A stretch of 64,000 nucleotides of DNA from Marinobacterium_D sp050908845. Lineage in GTDB: Bacteria; Pseudomonadota; Gammaproteobacteria; Pseudomonadales; Balneatricaceae. Location: the NCBI RefSeq assembly GCF_050908845.1, contig NZ_CP194171.1, forward strand, positions 3,844,001-3,908,000, given 5' to 3'. Below the pieces are notes generated by a model. That model saw nothing but the letters and a program-made list of their open reading frames with translations, had not been told where the DNA came from and did not search any database. Shown piece by piece: positions 25,775-34,928 of the stretch (positions within the stretch are counted from its first letter, which is position 1; each line of letters begins with the position of its first letter). Position numbers and translations under genes: made by a program.

Positions 25775-26164
25775 ATGAGCTTTAAACACATACTGGTGGC
25801 CGTTGACCTATCTCCATCCAGTCAGGCTGTCATTAACAAAGCCGTTGCCGTCGCCAAAAGCGACAACAGCCAACTTTCTCTGGTGTATGTCGAAGTCGAC
25901 AGCATGGCATTACCACCAAAGGAAGAACAGGAACTCCACGCCAAACTCCAGTCACTGGCCGATGAATGCGATTACACGGTCAGTGACGTTTCAGTCGTAG
26001 TCGGCGATCTGTCTCCCAAACTGAAAGGTCTGGTGAAACAGATGGATATCGATCTGGTAGTGTGCGGCCATCATCATAAAGTGCTGAGCCGTCTGTTCTC
26101 GTCCATTCCCAAAGTCGTCAACGCCGTCGAAACCGACCTGCTGATTGTCTATCTCGACGACTAG
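25775..26164 (+). CDS. universal stress protein, UspA-like
   Basis: A 129-residue single-domain Usp. The start FKHILVAVDLSPSSQAVINKAV is represented by its typical HILVAVD strand and Ser-rich helix cap, and the fold continues with alternating strands and helices to LLIVYLDD. The G-2x-G-9x-G-(S/T) ATP-binding signature is broken: the expected region reads CGHHHKVLSRLFSS, so it probably belongs to the non-ATP-binding UspA type. ATG at 25775 has GGGAG eight bases upstream. Confidence 0.88.
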   Translation: MSFKHILVAVDLSPSSQAVINKAVAVAKSDNSQLSLVYVEVDSMALPPKEEQELHAKLQSLADECDYTVSDVSVVVGDLSPKLKGLVKQMDIDLVVCGHHHKVLSRLFSSIPKVVNAVETDLLIVYLDD

Positions 26165-26179
26165 CCGTTACCCCTTAGC

Positions 26180-26235
26180 AACAGGCAAGGACCGCACAAG
26201 GCCAGTTTTATTTGCAGCTGGCCTTGCCTGTTTTT
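26180..26235 (+). terminator. terminator of the Usp gene
   Basis: AACAGGCAAGG pairs with CCTTGCCTGTT, followed by TTTTT. An alternative inner stem AAGGCCAG/CTGGCCTT shares part of the right arm. Confidence 0.85.
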
Positions 26236-26327
26236 ACCGCGCCGCGATCCAACCTTTTCAGCCAGACCTACCTACAGCTGTTTTGACTGTTCTGATAGTC
26301 ACACAGGGTCGGCAGTCTGGATATTGG

Positions 26328-27230
26328 CTAGCTTTTGGTTCCTGCTTTACGCCCGGTTGTCCGTCGTATTGTTGCAAGATAGATACCTGTAAAGATCAGA
26401 AGAATACCCACTCCGTGGAAAAGGTACAAAGATTCGCCAAGAAAAAGTACCGACATCAGCACGCCAAATACCGGAATCAGATGGATAAACAGGCTTGCAC
26501 GCGCAGCCCCCAGTTCCGCCACGCCCCTGTTCCAGAACAGGTAGGCAAGAATGGACGGGAAAATAGCCATGTAGATAACGGCGGAGACCACCGGCAGGTT
26601 CCATTGAATCTCCACTGGGCCACCCAGTCGACCCAGCGCGAAGGGGGCGAGCAGCAGAGTGCCGATCAGCACGTTGAAGGCAAACAGGGTAAATCCGTCC
26701 AGCCCTTCCGGCCGTCCTCTGAGCGCCACTGAGTAAAGCGACCAGGCCAAAACAGCGACACCTATCCAGATATCGCCACGATTGAAGTCGAGCCCCAGCA
26801 CTAACGACAGGTCCGCCTGACTCACCAGTACAGTAACGCCCGCCAGTGACACCAGGGTACCCGCCCACTGACGCAGACTAAGCCCCTCACGCAGCAGCAT
26901 AAAGTTAAGCAGTACGATGACCACCGGGGCCGCCGACTGCAGCATCGCCGAGTTGGCCGCGGTGGTATCCTGCAACCCCAGATAGATAAAGGTGTTGAAG
27001 CAGGTCACGCTGAGTACCGAGAGCAACAGTAGAATCGGCAGATGGGCGCGGATAACCGCCCTGCTCCTCCAGAGTCGCGGCAGACCCCAGGGCAGGATCA
27101 GCAACAGCACCAGCAGCCAGCGCAGAAACGCCAGCGCCACCGGGTCGAGATCGGCATGGATGGCACGTGCGCTGACCACGTTGCCGGCCCAGAACAGCGG
27201 TGTCAGGGCCAGCAGCAGATAAGCCTTCAC
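26328..27230 (-). CDS. EamA-family (DMT) transporter
   Basis: A 300-residue inner-membrane protein with ten predicted helices in two EamA repeats; PLFWAGNVVSARA and FLRWLLVLLLILP are typical of repeat 1 and IFPSILAYLFWNRGV of repeat 2. Substrate unknown; close relatives are annotated as drug/metabolite exporters. The start is a GTG at 27230 that overlaps the stop of the K+ channel gene (GTGA), so it is co-translated as the last gene of a three-gene operon with the channel and the DUF6394-like protein. Confidence 0.88.
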   Translation of the reverse strand: MKAYLLLALTPLFWAGNVVSARAIHADLDPVALAFLRWLLVLLLILPWGLPRLWRSRAVIRAHLPILLLLSVLSVTCFNTFIYLGLQDTTAANSAMLQSAAPVVIVLLNFMLLREGLSLRQWAGTLVSLAGVTVLVSQADLSLVLGLDFNRGDIWIGVAVLAWSLYSVALRGRPEGLDGFTLFAFNVLIGTLLLAPFALGRLGGPVEIQWNLPVVSAVIYMAIFPSILAYLFWNRGVAELGAARASLFIHLIPVFGVLMSVLFLGESLYLFHGVGILLIFTGIYLATIRRTTGRKAGTKS

Positions 27231-28939
27231 TTCGTATCGCCCCCCTGCAGCCAGCGTTGCAGCCGGCTCTGGGTGGCATCGTTACCTGTCAGCACATAGT
27301 GCAGGGTGTTGTAGTTGAATGCGGTCCAGGCCATGCGATCCAGCGCCCCCTTGCGACCACAGAACAGGATGTCGTCGCCCTCCTGCAGCTCGGTCAACTC
27401 GCCCGGCAGCAGTTTCACCTCGTCGCCGCGGCGGATCATCAGCGGGAAGCAGTGCAGGGTTTCCTTGCGATAGAGGGGATTTTTCAGAAGCGCGATCAGT
27501 TTGATCGGTGCTTTATCATCCTCCGTGCCTTCCCGCAGTTTTTCCAGCACCGCCGGGGCTTCCTTTTCACCGATGCAGACCGAGCGACTCTCAAGAGGCT
27601 CTTCGCCCACGGTCGCGTTCATCCGGTTAAGCAGAGTGTGGGCCCAGACCTCGTCCTGCAACATCAGCTGGTCGAGGAATACCGACAGCAGCGGCGTTTT
27701 CAGCTGCGCCATGATGCGGGTGGCGATGATCTGTCCCGGCTGCATGATGAAGTCGCAGCGGGAGTTTTCAAACACCAGGTCGTTGGCACTCAGGTTCTGG
27801 CGCACCACCGTGATCAGTTTGGGGTTGAGTTCCCGCGCGGTCATGATGATCGACAGGTTATCGGCATCGTTGCCGGTACCCGCCACAATACCTACAGCGT
27901 CCTCGACGCCCGCCTGCTGCAGGGTCACCGCCTCGGTACCGACGCCGAGTACCGCACCGGGCAGATCGCGGATGTTGTTCGGATCCGGATCGATAATCGT
28001 GACCTCGGTATCCTCCTGTTTCAGCTCACGACTGATATTGCTGCCGAACCGGCCAAAGCCACAGATGATCCAGCGCCCCTTGGCATGGCGATAGACGCTC
28101 GCCAGGTTGCGGTGTTCAGGGTTCATCAGCCAGTCAAACACCAGGTGACGATGGGGACTGTGCGCCGCCAACGCCACGTATTCGGCATAGGAGCGAAACG
28201 GATCGACGATCAGGTCGGTGCCGAAGGAGGCCAGATTGGCGGTGGTAATATCGTTTTCCGAGCGGCTGATCGCCAGACGTTTGGGCTTGAGCACCTTGCT
28301 GGCGATCGACACCGCCAGGTTGACCTTGTCACTGTTGGTCAGCGCCAGCACGCCTGCGCAGTTCGACTGCTGCAGCCCGGCGTGATCGAGAATATCCGGC
28401 AGTGAGGCATCGCCGCACAGCGCCGGTACCGGCAGACACAGGCCATCCAGTTCCAGTTCGTCGATGCGGTCCTGGTCGATATCCACCACAACCACCCGGA
28501 CACCGCGTTCGGTCAACGCCCGCGCCAGGTTGGAACCGGTCACGCCATAACCGCAGATCAGGTAGAACGGCTCGGTCAGGTTGCGCACATGATTGACGAA
28601 CCGGCGCAGACGCAGCAGCCGGGTGAAACCGGAGTCCTGGAACACCGCCAGCGTCGTACCTATGCCGTACAGCCAGGCCACCACGCAGGCGTAGATGGTA
28701 CACAGGGTCCACATCCGCTGGGCATCGGTGAAGGCGTAGGGGATCTCGCCAAAACCGATGGTAGAACCCATGAAGGAGACGAAATAGAAGGCGTGGAAGT
28801 AACTCATGTGCCAGACGTTGCCCTGATCATCCTGGCCGGGGATCAGAATAAAGCCAAGAATCGACACCGCGTAGACCACGATCAGCGTGATCAGCGGCGC
28901 CCGCAACCGTCTCAGCAGCACATAAAGAATATCGTACAT
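27227..28939 (-). CDS. potassium-channel-like protein with two RCK domains
   Basis: A 570-residue protein. N-terminal pore module: two membrane helices around a P-loop (about 15-105) whose filter reads TIGFGE, a variant of the usual K+ filter T-V-G-Y-G-D. Then two tandem RCK_N Rossmann domains, YLICGYGVTGSNLARAL and WIICGFGRFGSNISREL being their glycine motifs (CGYGVTGS and CGFGRFGS), and a C-terminal TrkA_C-like end (about 470-545). It should be a ligand-gated K+ or Na+ channel; two RCKs on one chain resemble BK/GsuK channels. Transcribed 7 bp after the DUF6394-like gene. Confidence 0.87.
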   Translation of the reverse strand: MYDILYVLLRRLRAPLITLIVVYAVSILGFILIPGQDDQGNVWHMSYFHAFYFVSFMGSTIGFGEIPYAFTDAQRMWTLCTIYACVVAWLYGIGTTLAVFQDSGFTRLLRLRRFVNHVRNLTEPFYLICGYGVTGSNLARALTERGVRVVVVDIDQDRIDELELDGLCLPVPALCGDASLPDILDHAGLQQSNCAGVLALTNSDKVNLAVSIASKVLKPKRLAISRSENDITTANLASFGTDLIVDPFRSYAEYVALAAHSPHRHLVFDWLMNPEHRNLASVYRHAKGRWIICGFGRFGSNISRELKQEDTEVTIIDPDPNNIRDLPGAVLGVGTEAVTLQQAGVEDAVGIVAGTGNDADNLSIIMTARELNPKLITVVRQNLSANDLVFENSRCDFIMQPGQIIATRIMAQLKTPLLSVFLDQLMLQDEVWAHTLLNRMNATVGEEPLESRSVCIGEKEAPAVLEKLREGTEDDKAPIKLIALLKNPLYRKETLHCFPLMIRRGDEVKLLPGELTELQEGDDILFCGRKGALDRMAWTAFNYNTLHYVLTGNDATQSRLQRWLQGGDTK

Positions 28940-28946
28940 GGAGCGA

Positions 28947-29330
28947 TCAGCGCCGGATCAGGACAGTTTCAACCATCAGCAGAATCACCGAGGTGATATT
29001 CGCCAGCAGCGCCCCGCCGGCAAAGGAGACCACGCTGGCCATCACTTCCGCTTCCATGCCGGAGGCGGCGATATGCTCGCCGTAGCCCCAGATACCGGCG
29101 GCGATAATCAGCTGCAGGTCGGCCACCAGACTGGTCGCCAGCATCAGCGCGCCCAGGTGGCTGCGATCGCCAAACTTGAGCACCGTACAGATAAGGCTTA
29201 CCACCAGCGCAAGGAAGAGTTCGAGGACATCGTGGTGATCAGGGTTATCGATCTCGCCAACAAAAAAACCAAAGTTCAGCGTTAATGCCAGCACAATAAA
29301 AAAAGCGAATATCACTTTCTCGCGATTCAT
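28947..29330 (-). CDS. small membrane protein, probably DUF6394
   Basis: A 127-residue protein with four predicted transmembrane helices. The N-terminus (KVIFAFFIVLALTLNFGFF), the FVGEIDNPDHHDVLELF loop and VLKFGDRSHLGALMLATS look like a conserved family that I recall as DUF6394; this is from memory. Its 7-bp distance to the RCK channel gene implies joint function, perhaps as a channel partner. ATG at 29330 has GGGAG nine bases upstream. Confidence 0.7.
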   Translation of the reverse strand: MNREKVIFAFFIVLALTLNFGFFVGEIDNPDHHDVLELFLALVVSLICTVLKFGDRSHLGALMLATSLVADLQLIIAAGIWGYGEHIAASGMEAEVMASVVSFAGGALLANITSVILLMVETVLIRR

Positions 29331-29496
29331 CCGTTGAAACTCCCTGCTTGAGATATAAGGATTGTATCCAGCCTGGCGGATATACGCACCCGACAGGCGA
29401 CGTTTTTAACCTACAGCTTGGAAACTCAGGCGCAAAGCCGAGGTCTGACAGCTACTATCGAGCACTATCGTGAAACAAACGGGGATCAGGATTCAC

Positions 29497-32337
29497 ATGC
29501 ATTTCAGGCGAGTTGCCCAGGCCGTCAGTGCCGTTTTTCTGCTTCTTATCTTCACCGGCGTTGCCCATGCGGCGCTGATCCAGAGCCAGAACGACCAGCG
29601 CCAGTACGAGAATTTCCGCCTCGATAACGGTTTGCAGGTGGTCGTCATTTCCGACCCGGATACGGACAAGGCCGCCGCCTCGATGAACATTATGGCGGGC
29701 AGCGCCGACAACCCGGAAGACCGTCCGGGTCTGGCACACTTTCTTGAGCACATGCTGTTCCTTGGCACCGAAAAGTACCCGGAATCCGGCGCCTACCAGG
29801 AATTTATCAACGCCAACGGCGGCAGCCACAACGCCTATACCTCGTTTGAGAACACCAACTACTTTTTCGATGTTAAGGCCGACGCCCTCCCGGGCGCGCT
29901 CGACCGCTTCTCGCAATTTTTCATCGCACCGCTGTTCACCCAGAAATATGTGGACCGCGAACGCCACGCCGTGCACTCCGAGTTCAAATCCCAGCTGCAG
30001 GACGATGGCCGTCGCCTTTACAGCGCCAGCAAGCTGGCGATGAACCCGGACCACCCCTACAGTCGCTTCTTCGTCGGTAACCTGGACACGCTGGGCGACC
30101 GGCCCGGCTCCGATGTGCGCGATCAGCTGATCAGCTTCTATGAAAGCCACTACTCCGCCAACCTGATGGACCTGGTGGTGATCGGCAGGCAGCCCACCGC
30201 CGAGCTGCGCGCAATGGTGGATCAGTACTTCAGCGCGGTGCCCAACCGCAAGCTGGAAGACAGGGTTTCCGCTGAGCCGCTGTATAAGCCTGGGCAGTTA
30301 CCGATCCAGCTGGATGTGGTCACCAACATGGAAACACGCCAGCTGACGCTGCGCTTTCCGATCGCCGGGTTGCGCGAGCACTGGCGGGAAAAACCGGTGA
30401 GCTATATTGCCAGCCTGGTCGGTTACGAGGGCCAGGGCAGTCTGCTGAGCCTGCTGAAAGAGAAAGGCTGGGCCCGGGCGCTCGGCGCATCCGCCGGCAT
30501 CAGTCTGCCCGGCCAGGCCACCTTCGATGTGGGCATAGAGCTGACCGAGTCGGGCCTCACTCACTACGCCGAGGTAGTCGAACTGTTCTTTGCCTTTGTC
30601 GAGGAGCTGAAGAGCCAGGGTATCCGCGAAGAGCTCTATAACGAAGAGGGCCGCCTCGCGGCGACCGACTTCCGTTTCCGCGAGTTTGGCGAACCGGCCC
30701 ACGAGGTGATGCGCCTGTCCGCCCGCATGCGGGACTATCCGACCATCCACCTGCTGGATGGCCCCTACCGCTACGACCATTTCGATCCGGCGCTGATCCG
30801 AAGCTACCTGGAGCAGCTGACACCGGATAACCTGATCCTGACCCGGGCAGCACCATCGCTCGACACCGACAGCAGCACCGATCGCTACGCCATCGACTAC
30901 CGTCTCGGCGCGCCCTCTGCCGCGGACCAGAAACGCTGGAACCAGCCCACCGCACCCGAGGCGCTGGCCATCAGGCATCTGAACCCCTACGTGGCGGACA
31001 ACCTGGAACTGCTGCAGCAGACCAGCGAACAGGACGACAAGCCCAAGGCGTTGTGGACAGCGGACGGCGCCGAACTCTGGTATCTGCAGGATGGCAGTTT
31101 CAATGTGCCCAGGGCGAACCTCTATTTCACTTTCCTGTCGGAAAACGCCAATCGCACACCGCGCAACAGTGTGCTGACTACGCTGTTTGCACGGATACTG
31201 GATGACCGCCTCAACGAAACTTTCTACGACGCCACCCTGGCGGGGCTATCAGCCTCGATCTACCCACATATGCGCGGTTTCGGCATCCGTATCTCCGGTT
31301 ACAACCAGCGCCAGTCGGTTCTGCTGGACACCATCCTTGACGCCTTCAAGCAGCAACCGGCGTCAGAGGCCCGCTTCCGCCGCATCAAGACGGCACTGAC
31401 CGAAGAGCTGCAGAATGCAGCCAAAGAGAAACCCTATAACCAGACCTTCAGCGCGCTGTACACCTCGCTGATGCCGCAGTGGTCTGAACAGGAAAAGCTG
31501 CAGGCCCTTGAGGCGCTGACACTTACAGACCTGCAATCCTATCTGCCGACGCTGTTCTCCGACCTCTACCTGCGCAGCCTGGCCCACGGCAACATCACGG
31601 CGGAGAGCGCTCACCAGATGGCCAGCAAAGCCTATCAAACCCTGGTTGCCGATGATCCTGCCGCCAGCGCCCTGCAGTTACCGGTGGTACAGCTGCCCGC
31701 CGGCCAGCGCCTCTACAACACCCTGGATATCGAGCATAACGACTCGGCGCTGACACTTTACCTGCAGGGTGACAGCACCGCGGTGACTGCCCGCGCCGAG
31801 GTCGCACTGCTGAACGAGATTATCAAAACGCCGTTCTATTCCGACCTGCGTACCGAGCAGCAGCTGGGCTATATCGTGTTCGCCACCCCCCTGCCGATGC
31901 AGGATGTACCGGGGCTCGCCCTGGTGGTGCAATCACCGGTAGCCAACCCGGACCAGCTGGAACAGGCCTACGATAAGTTTCTGGACGGGATGGAAGCGCG
32001 TCTTGCTGAACTCTCGGATGCGGAGCTGGCCAGCTTCAAACAGAGCCTGATCTCAAGGATCAACCAGAGTGACAAAACCCTGAAAGAGCGCTCCTCCCGC
32101 CTCTGGCGTGAACTGGACCGGGACAACCCGGATTTCAACACCCGCGAGGAGCTGACTGAAGCTACACTCGATATCGATCGGGAACGCTTGCTGACACGCC
32201 TGGATGAGCTTCGCAGCCGTGAACTGGCACTGCGCAGCTACGCCGGTAAACAGACCCAGGGCTCCCACGATGATGATGAGCTGCTAAATGCGCTGAAAGC
32301 CGACGAGAAGTTTGTGCCGGGCACCGGGGCACCCTGA
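29497..32337 (+). CDS. pitrilysin/insulinase-family zinc protease, exported
   Basis: A 946-residue M16A protease of the pitrilysin (protease III) class. It has a signal peptide (MHFRRVAQAVSAVFLLLIF..., cut near VAHA) so it should act in the periplasm on peptides and small proteins. The inverted zinc motif is H81-F-L-E84-H85, with the distal Glu in ERHAVHSEF. Four M16 domains fit the length. ATG at 29497 is chosen (AGGA six bases upstream, immediate signal peptide); the frame has a GTG at 29470 with no ribosome site. No recBCD genes, which flank ptrA in E. coli, are near. Confidence 0.92.
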   Translation: MHFRRVAQAVSAVFLLLIFTGVAHAALIQSQNDQRQYENFRLDNGLQVVVISDPDTDKAAASMNIMAGSADNPEDRPGLAHFLEHMLFLGTEKYPESGAYQEFINANGGSHNAYTSFENTNYFFDVKADALPGALDRFSQFFIAPLFTQKYVDRERHAVHSEFKSQLQDDGRRLYSASKLAMNPDHPYSRFFVGNLDTLGDRPGSDVRDQLISFYESHYSANLMDLVVIGRQPTAELRAMVDQYFSAVPNRKLEDRVSAEPLYKPGQLPIQLDVVTNMETRQLTLRFPIAGLREHWREKPVSYIASLVGYEGQGSLLSLLKEKGWARALGASAGISLPGQATFDVGIELTESGLTHYAEVVELFFAFVEELKSQGIREELYNEEGRLAATDFRFREFGEPAHEVMRLSARMRDYPTIHLLDGPYRYDHFDPALIRSYLEQLTPDNLILTRAAPSLDTDSSTDRYAIDYRLGAPSAADQKRWNQPTAPEALAIRHLNPYVADNLELLQQTSEQDDKPKALWTADGAELWYLQDGSFNVPRANLYFTFLSENANRTPRNSVLTTLFARILDDRLNETFYDATLAGLSASIYPHMRGFGIRISGYNQRQSVLLDTILDAFKQQPASEARFRRIKTALTEELQNAAKEKPYNQTFSALYTSLMPQWSEQEKLQALEALTLTDLQSYLPTLFSDLYLRSLAHGNITAESAHQMASKAYQTLVADDPAASALQLPVVQLPAGQRLYNTLDIEHNDSALTLYLQGDSTAVTARAEVALLNEIIKTPFYSDLRTEQQLGYIVFATPLPMQDVPGLALVVQSPVANPDQLEQAYDKFLDGMEARLAELSDAELASFKQSLISRINQSDKTLKERSSRLWRELDRDNPDFNTREELTEATLDIDRERLLTRLDELRSRELALRSYAGKQTQGSHDDDELLNALKADEKFVPGTGAP

Positions 32338-32360
32338 ACGCTCGCCGATCAAGCGTCAAC

Positions 32361-32798
32361 TCAGAGTTCGATGACACTGCGCCGGGTGCCGAAAGGCGCC
32401 TCCGGCGTCAGCGACTCTCCGGGGGGATCGGTGATATCCGGTTCGAGCGGAACCATGCAGGGCTCGCCCGGCTTACAGCCAAGTTCCGCCTCCTGCTGCA
32501 TAATCCGGGCAAATACCAGGTCTTCACCGCTGATTTGTACGCCAGCATCCGGCGCGACCACCACCTCATGCACCGGCGGCGGGTCGGACGGCGCCACCAC
32601 GGTCACCGGCGGCAGAGCCCTGGGCTCACCCGGGGTAACCACGGCGTAGTTGATCTCGGAGGCGTAGCGTTCTGCCAGGCGCGGAGTGATCTCGGCGGCA
32701 ACCAGCGGCGCGGATACGACGGTCAACGCCAGCAGGCTGCTGGTAATTTGAGCCGGATGTCCTTGCTTAATACTCCAGCGGGTAGATCGATTCGGCAT
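32361..32798 (-). CDS. hypothetical secreted protein
   Basis: A 145-residue protein with a hydrophobic signal segment (SSLLALTVVSAPLVAA, probably cut near VAA-E). The mature part is rich in Pro, Val and Glu, with a C-x(5)-C pair (LGCKPGEPCMVP) that may form a disulfide, and no recognised domain. Its ATG lies inside the last codons of sbcB (32-bp overlap), so it is likely expressed with sbcB; a later non-ATG start is possible. Function unknown. Confidence 0.6.
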   Translation of the reverse strand: MPNRSTRWSIKQGHPAQITSSLLALTVVSAPLVAAEITPRLAERYASEINYAVVTPGEPRALPPVTVVAPSDPPPVHEVVVAPDAGVQISGEDLVFARIMQQEAELGCKPGEPCMVPLEPDITDPPGESLTPEAPFGTRRSVIEL

Positions 32799-34218
32799 AG
32801 AACGCCAGCTCTTCCAGAATGAGTTTGTCTCGTTCTGATAGAGTCGGCTGCTGCGCCAATTTATTTAGCTCTTCGTAAAACCGCGGAATCGTCAGGTAAC
32901 CCTGGTTGTTTTCACCCAGCAGCTTGTTGGAGCGGTACTCCTCCCAGCGCTGGTGTTCCTCTTCACGCAGGGTTTCCGGGAAGTTACGCGCCTTGTAGCG
33001 CAGCAACATCTCCTCCAGGCGCGGATCCTGGAACGGCGGCTCCATGACCGCCAGCTCCTCTGGTGGCGCATTACGGATCTGCTCCATCAGCGCCCGGTCC
33101 GAGTCACCGAAAAATCCGCCCGAGTAGAGCATATGATCCGGGTCGCCATCGGCGGGCGGATGCTCATCCGTATACAGCGCGATCAGCTTTTCCTGCAGCC
33201 CCGGCTCAGCGCGCAGCATGGCCAGGTGCCGGCGACAGGTATCACCATCGATATTGAGCCGTGCGGCTTCCTCGCCATTGAGCATGCCCGCCGGCGCGAC
33301 GATCGGGCAGCGGTTGGTGTGAAGCAGTTTGAGCGCCATCTGCGGCGCATCGGCCGGACGCTCATCGTGGCGCGTATACAGCAGTTCGCGGATCTGCTCG
33401 ACACTGAGTTCGAACAGCGGCGTCGGATCGATACGCAGATCCCAGACCGCCACCGCGTTGCGGTTAACCGGATGCCAGGTCAGCGGCGCCACCACGGCGG
33501 CGTTACCCCACTCAGCCGGATACTTGGACGACACATGCAGCACCGGCTTCATCGCCGGCACGTCCAGCTTCGCCTGCACCGCCCGCTTGCCGCGATTGGC
33601 AAGCACATAATCGAACAGCTTGGGCTGACGCTCTTTCACCAGCTTGGCTACGGCGATGGTGGCGTACACATCCGACAACGCATCGTGCGCCTGATCGTGA
33701 GCCAGGCCGTTGGCCTTGCTGAGATCCTCCAGGCGCAGGCTCGGCGTATCGTCTTCGTACGTAGGCCACTCTATCCCTTCCGGGCGCAGTGCACGGGTCA
33801 GGCGCAGCATATCGATAATGTCCCAGCGTGAGCAGCCGTTCTGCCATTCCCGGGCATAGGGGTCATAAAAATTGCGGTACAGGGTGTTGCGGGTGACCTC
33901 ATCATCGAAACGGATGGAGTTATAGCCCACGGCGCAGGTTCCGGGGCGCGCCAGCTGCTCATGGATCTGGCGGATAAACTCTGCCTCGCAGACACCTTCG
34001 GCCAGCGCCTGCTGCGGGGTGATACCGGTCACCAGGCACGCCTGCGGATGCGGCAATATATCCTCCGACGGGCTGGCAAACACAACCAACGGCTCTTCGA
34101 TCACATTGAAGTCGGCGTCGGTACGCACGCCGGCAAACTGGACAGGCCGGTCCCTAGCTGGATCGGTGCCAAAGGTTTCGTAGTCATGCCAGAAGAATGT
34201 CTGTTCAGCGTTTGCCAT
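32767..34218 (-). CDS. sbcB: exodeoxyribonuclease I
   Basis: A 483-residue 3'-5' single-strand DNA exonuclease of mismatch repair and recombination. The DEDDh exonuclease domain starts with DYETFG (D-x-E), continues with VGYNSIRFDDE and WDIIDMLR, and ends with LAHDQAHDALSDV (H and D). The SH3-like and C-terminal helical domains characteristic of ExoI follow (HVSSKYP, HTNRCPIVAPAGML). Length and order match E. coli ExoI. It is divergent from the YchJ-like gene across 67 bp. Confidence 0.95.
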   Translation of the reverse strand: MANAEQTFFWHDYETFGTDPARDRPVQFAGVRTDADFNVIEEPLVVFASPSEDILPHPQACLVTGITPQQALAEGVCEAEFIRQIHEQLARPGTCAVGYNSIRFDDEVTRNTLYRNFYDPYAREWQNGCSRWDIIDMLRLTRALRPEGIEWPTYEDDTPSLRLEDLSKANGLAHDQAHDALSDVYATIAVAKLVKERQPKLFDYVLANRGKRAVQAKLDVPAMKPVLHVSSKYPAEWGNAAVVAPLTWHPVNRNAVAVWDLRIDPTPLFELSVEQIRELLYTRHDERPADAPQMALKLLHTNRCPIVAPAGMLNGEEAARLNIDGDTCRRHLAMLRAEPGLQEKLIALYTDEHPPADGDPDHMLYSGGFFGDSDRALMEQIRNAPPEELAVMEPPFQDPRLEEMLLRYKARNFPETLREEEHQRWEEYRSNKLLGENNQGYLTIPRFYEELNKLAQQPTLSERDKLILEELAFYAESIYPLEY

Positions 34219-34285
34219 TGCAGGTCCGTTGGTGTCTATCGTGTATAATCGATGCCTACACTAACATCGAAAGGGTTCCCCTGGC

Positions 34286-34714
34286 ATGCTCCACGATCAG
34301 TTAACCGGCGCTTCCCCCTGCCCCTGCGGCTCGGGCAAGACCTTCGCTCAATGCTGCGAACCCGCCCTGAACGGGACCCGCCCGGCCCCCACCGCCGAAG
34401 CATTGATGCGCTCACGTTACTGCGCCTTTGCGATTGGCGCCGTGGAGTACCTGCTCCAGACCATCGCCCCGGAAAAACGCCAGGAAGGCGATGCCGAACT
34501 GCTGACCGAACAGACTCAGGTGACCACCTGGACTGGTCTGAAGATCCTGTCCACACGTAACGGAACAGAAAATGATTCTCTGGGTGAGGTGAGTTTCGAA
34601 GCCCGCTTCGAATCAGGCCCTAGCAAGGGTGTGCTGCGCGAACACTCCCGGTTCCGCCGCGATGCACAGCGCTGGGTCTACGTGGACGGTGATGTGGAAC
34701 TGCTGCCCGGCTGA
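34286..34714 (+). CDS. YchJ-family protein with SEC-C zinc motif
   Basis: A 142-residue protein of the UPF0225/YchJ family. The N-terminal SEC-C motif CPCGSGKTFAQCC should bind zinc. The following block (SRYCAFAIGAVEYLLQT, WTGLKIL, FEARF, LREHSRFRR, WVYVDGD) is an NTF2-like fold typical of YchJ. E. coli YchJ has SEC-C motifs at both ends; here only the N-terminal one is seen. Function is unknown. A TATAAT at 34244-34249 could be its -10 element. Confidence 0.87.
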   Translation: MLHDQLTGASPCPCGSGKTFAQCCEPALNGTRPAPTAEALMRSRYCAFAIGAVEYLLQTIAPEKRQEGDAELLTEQTQVTTWTGLKILSTRNGTENDSLGEVSFEARFESGPSKGVLREHSRFRRDAQRWVYVDGDVELLPG

Positions 34715-34928
34715 TCAGGCATCGATTTCTGGCCGTTATTTGCGTCATGTCAAGGCTTTTCCTGCGTCACAGGACACCGGTAGAATAGGTGCCCGCCCGT
34801 CCGGATGCTCTTTGAGCGGCCGCACTCACGGGTCAGTCGGTTGAAGTATGAAAGCCGTAAGGCGTTCCTCCCGAGCCCCGGATATACGATTGAGTAGCCG
34901 AGCGCACAGCGCCGGTTTGTGGTGATTG

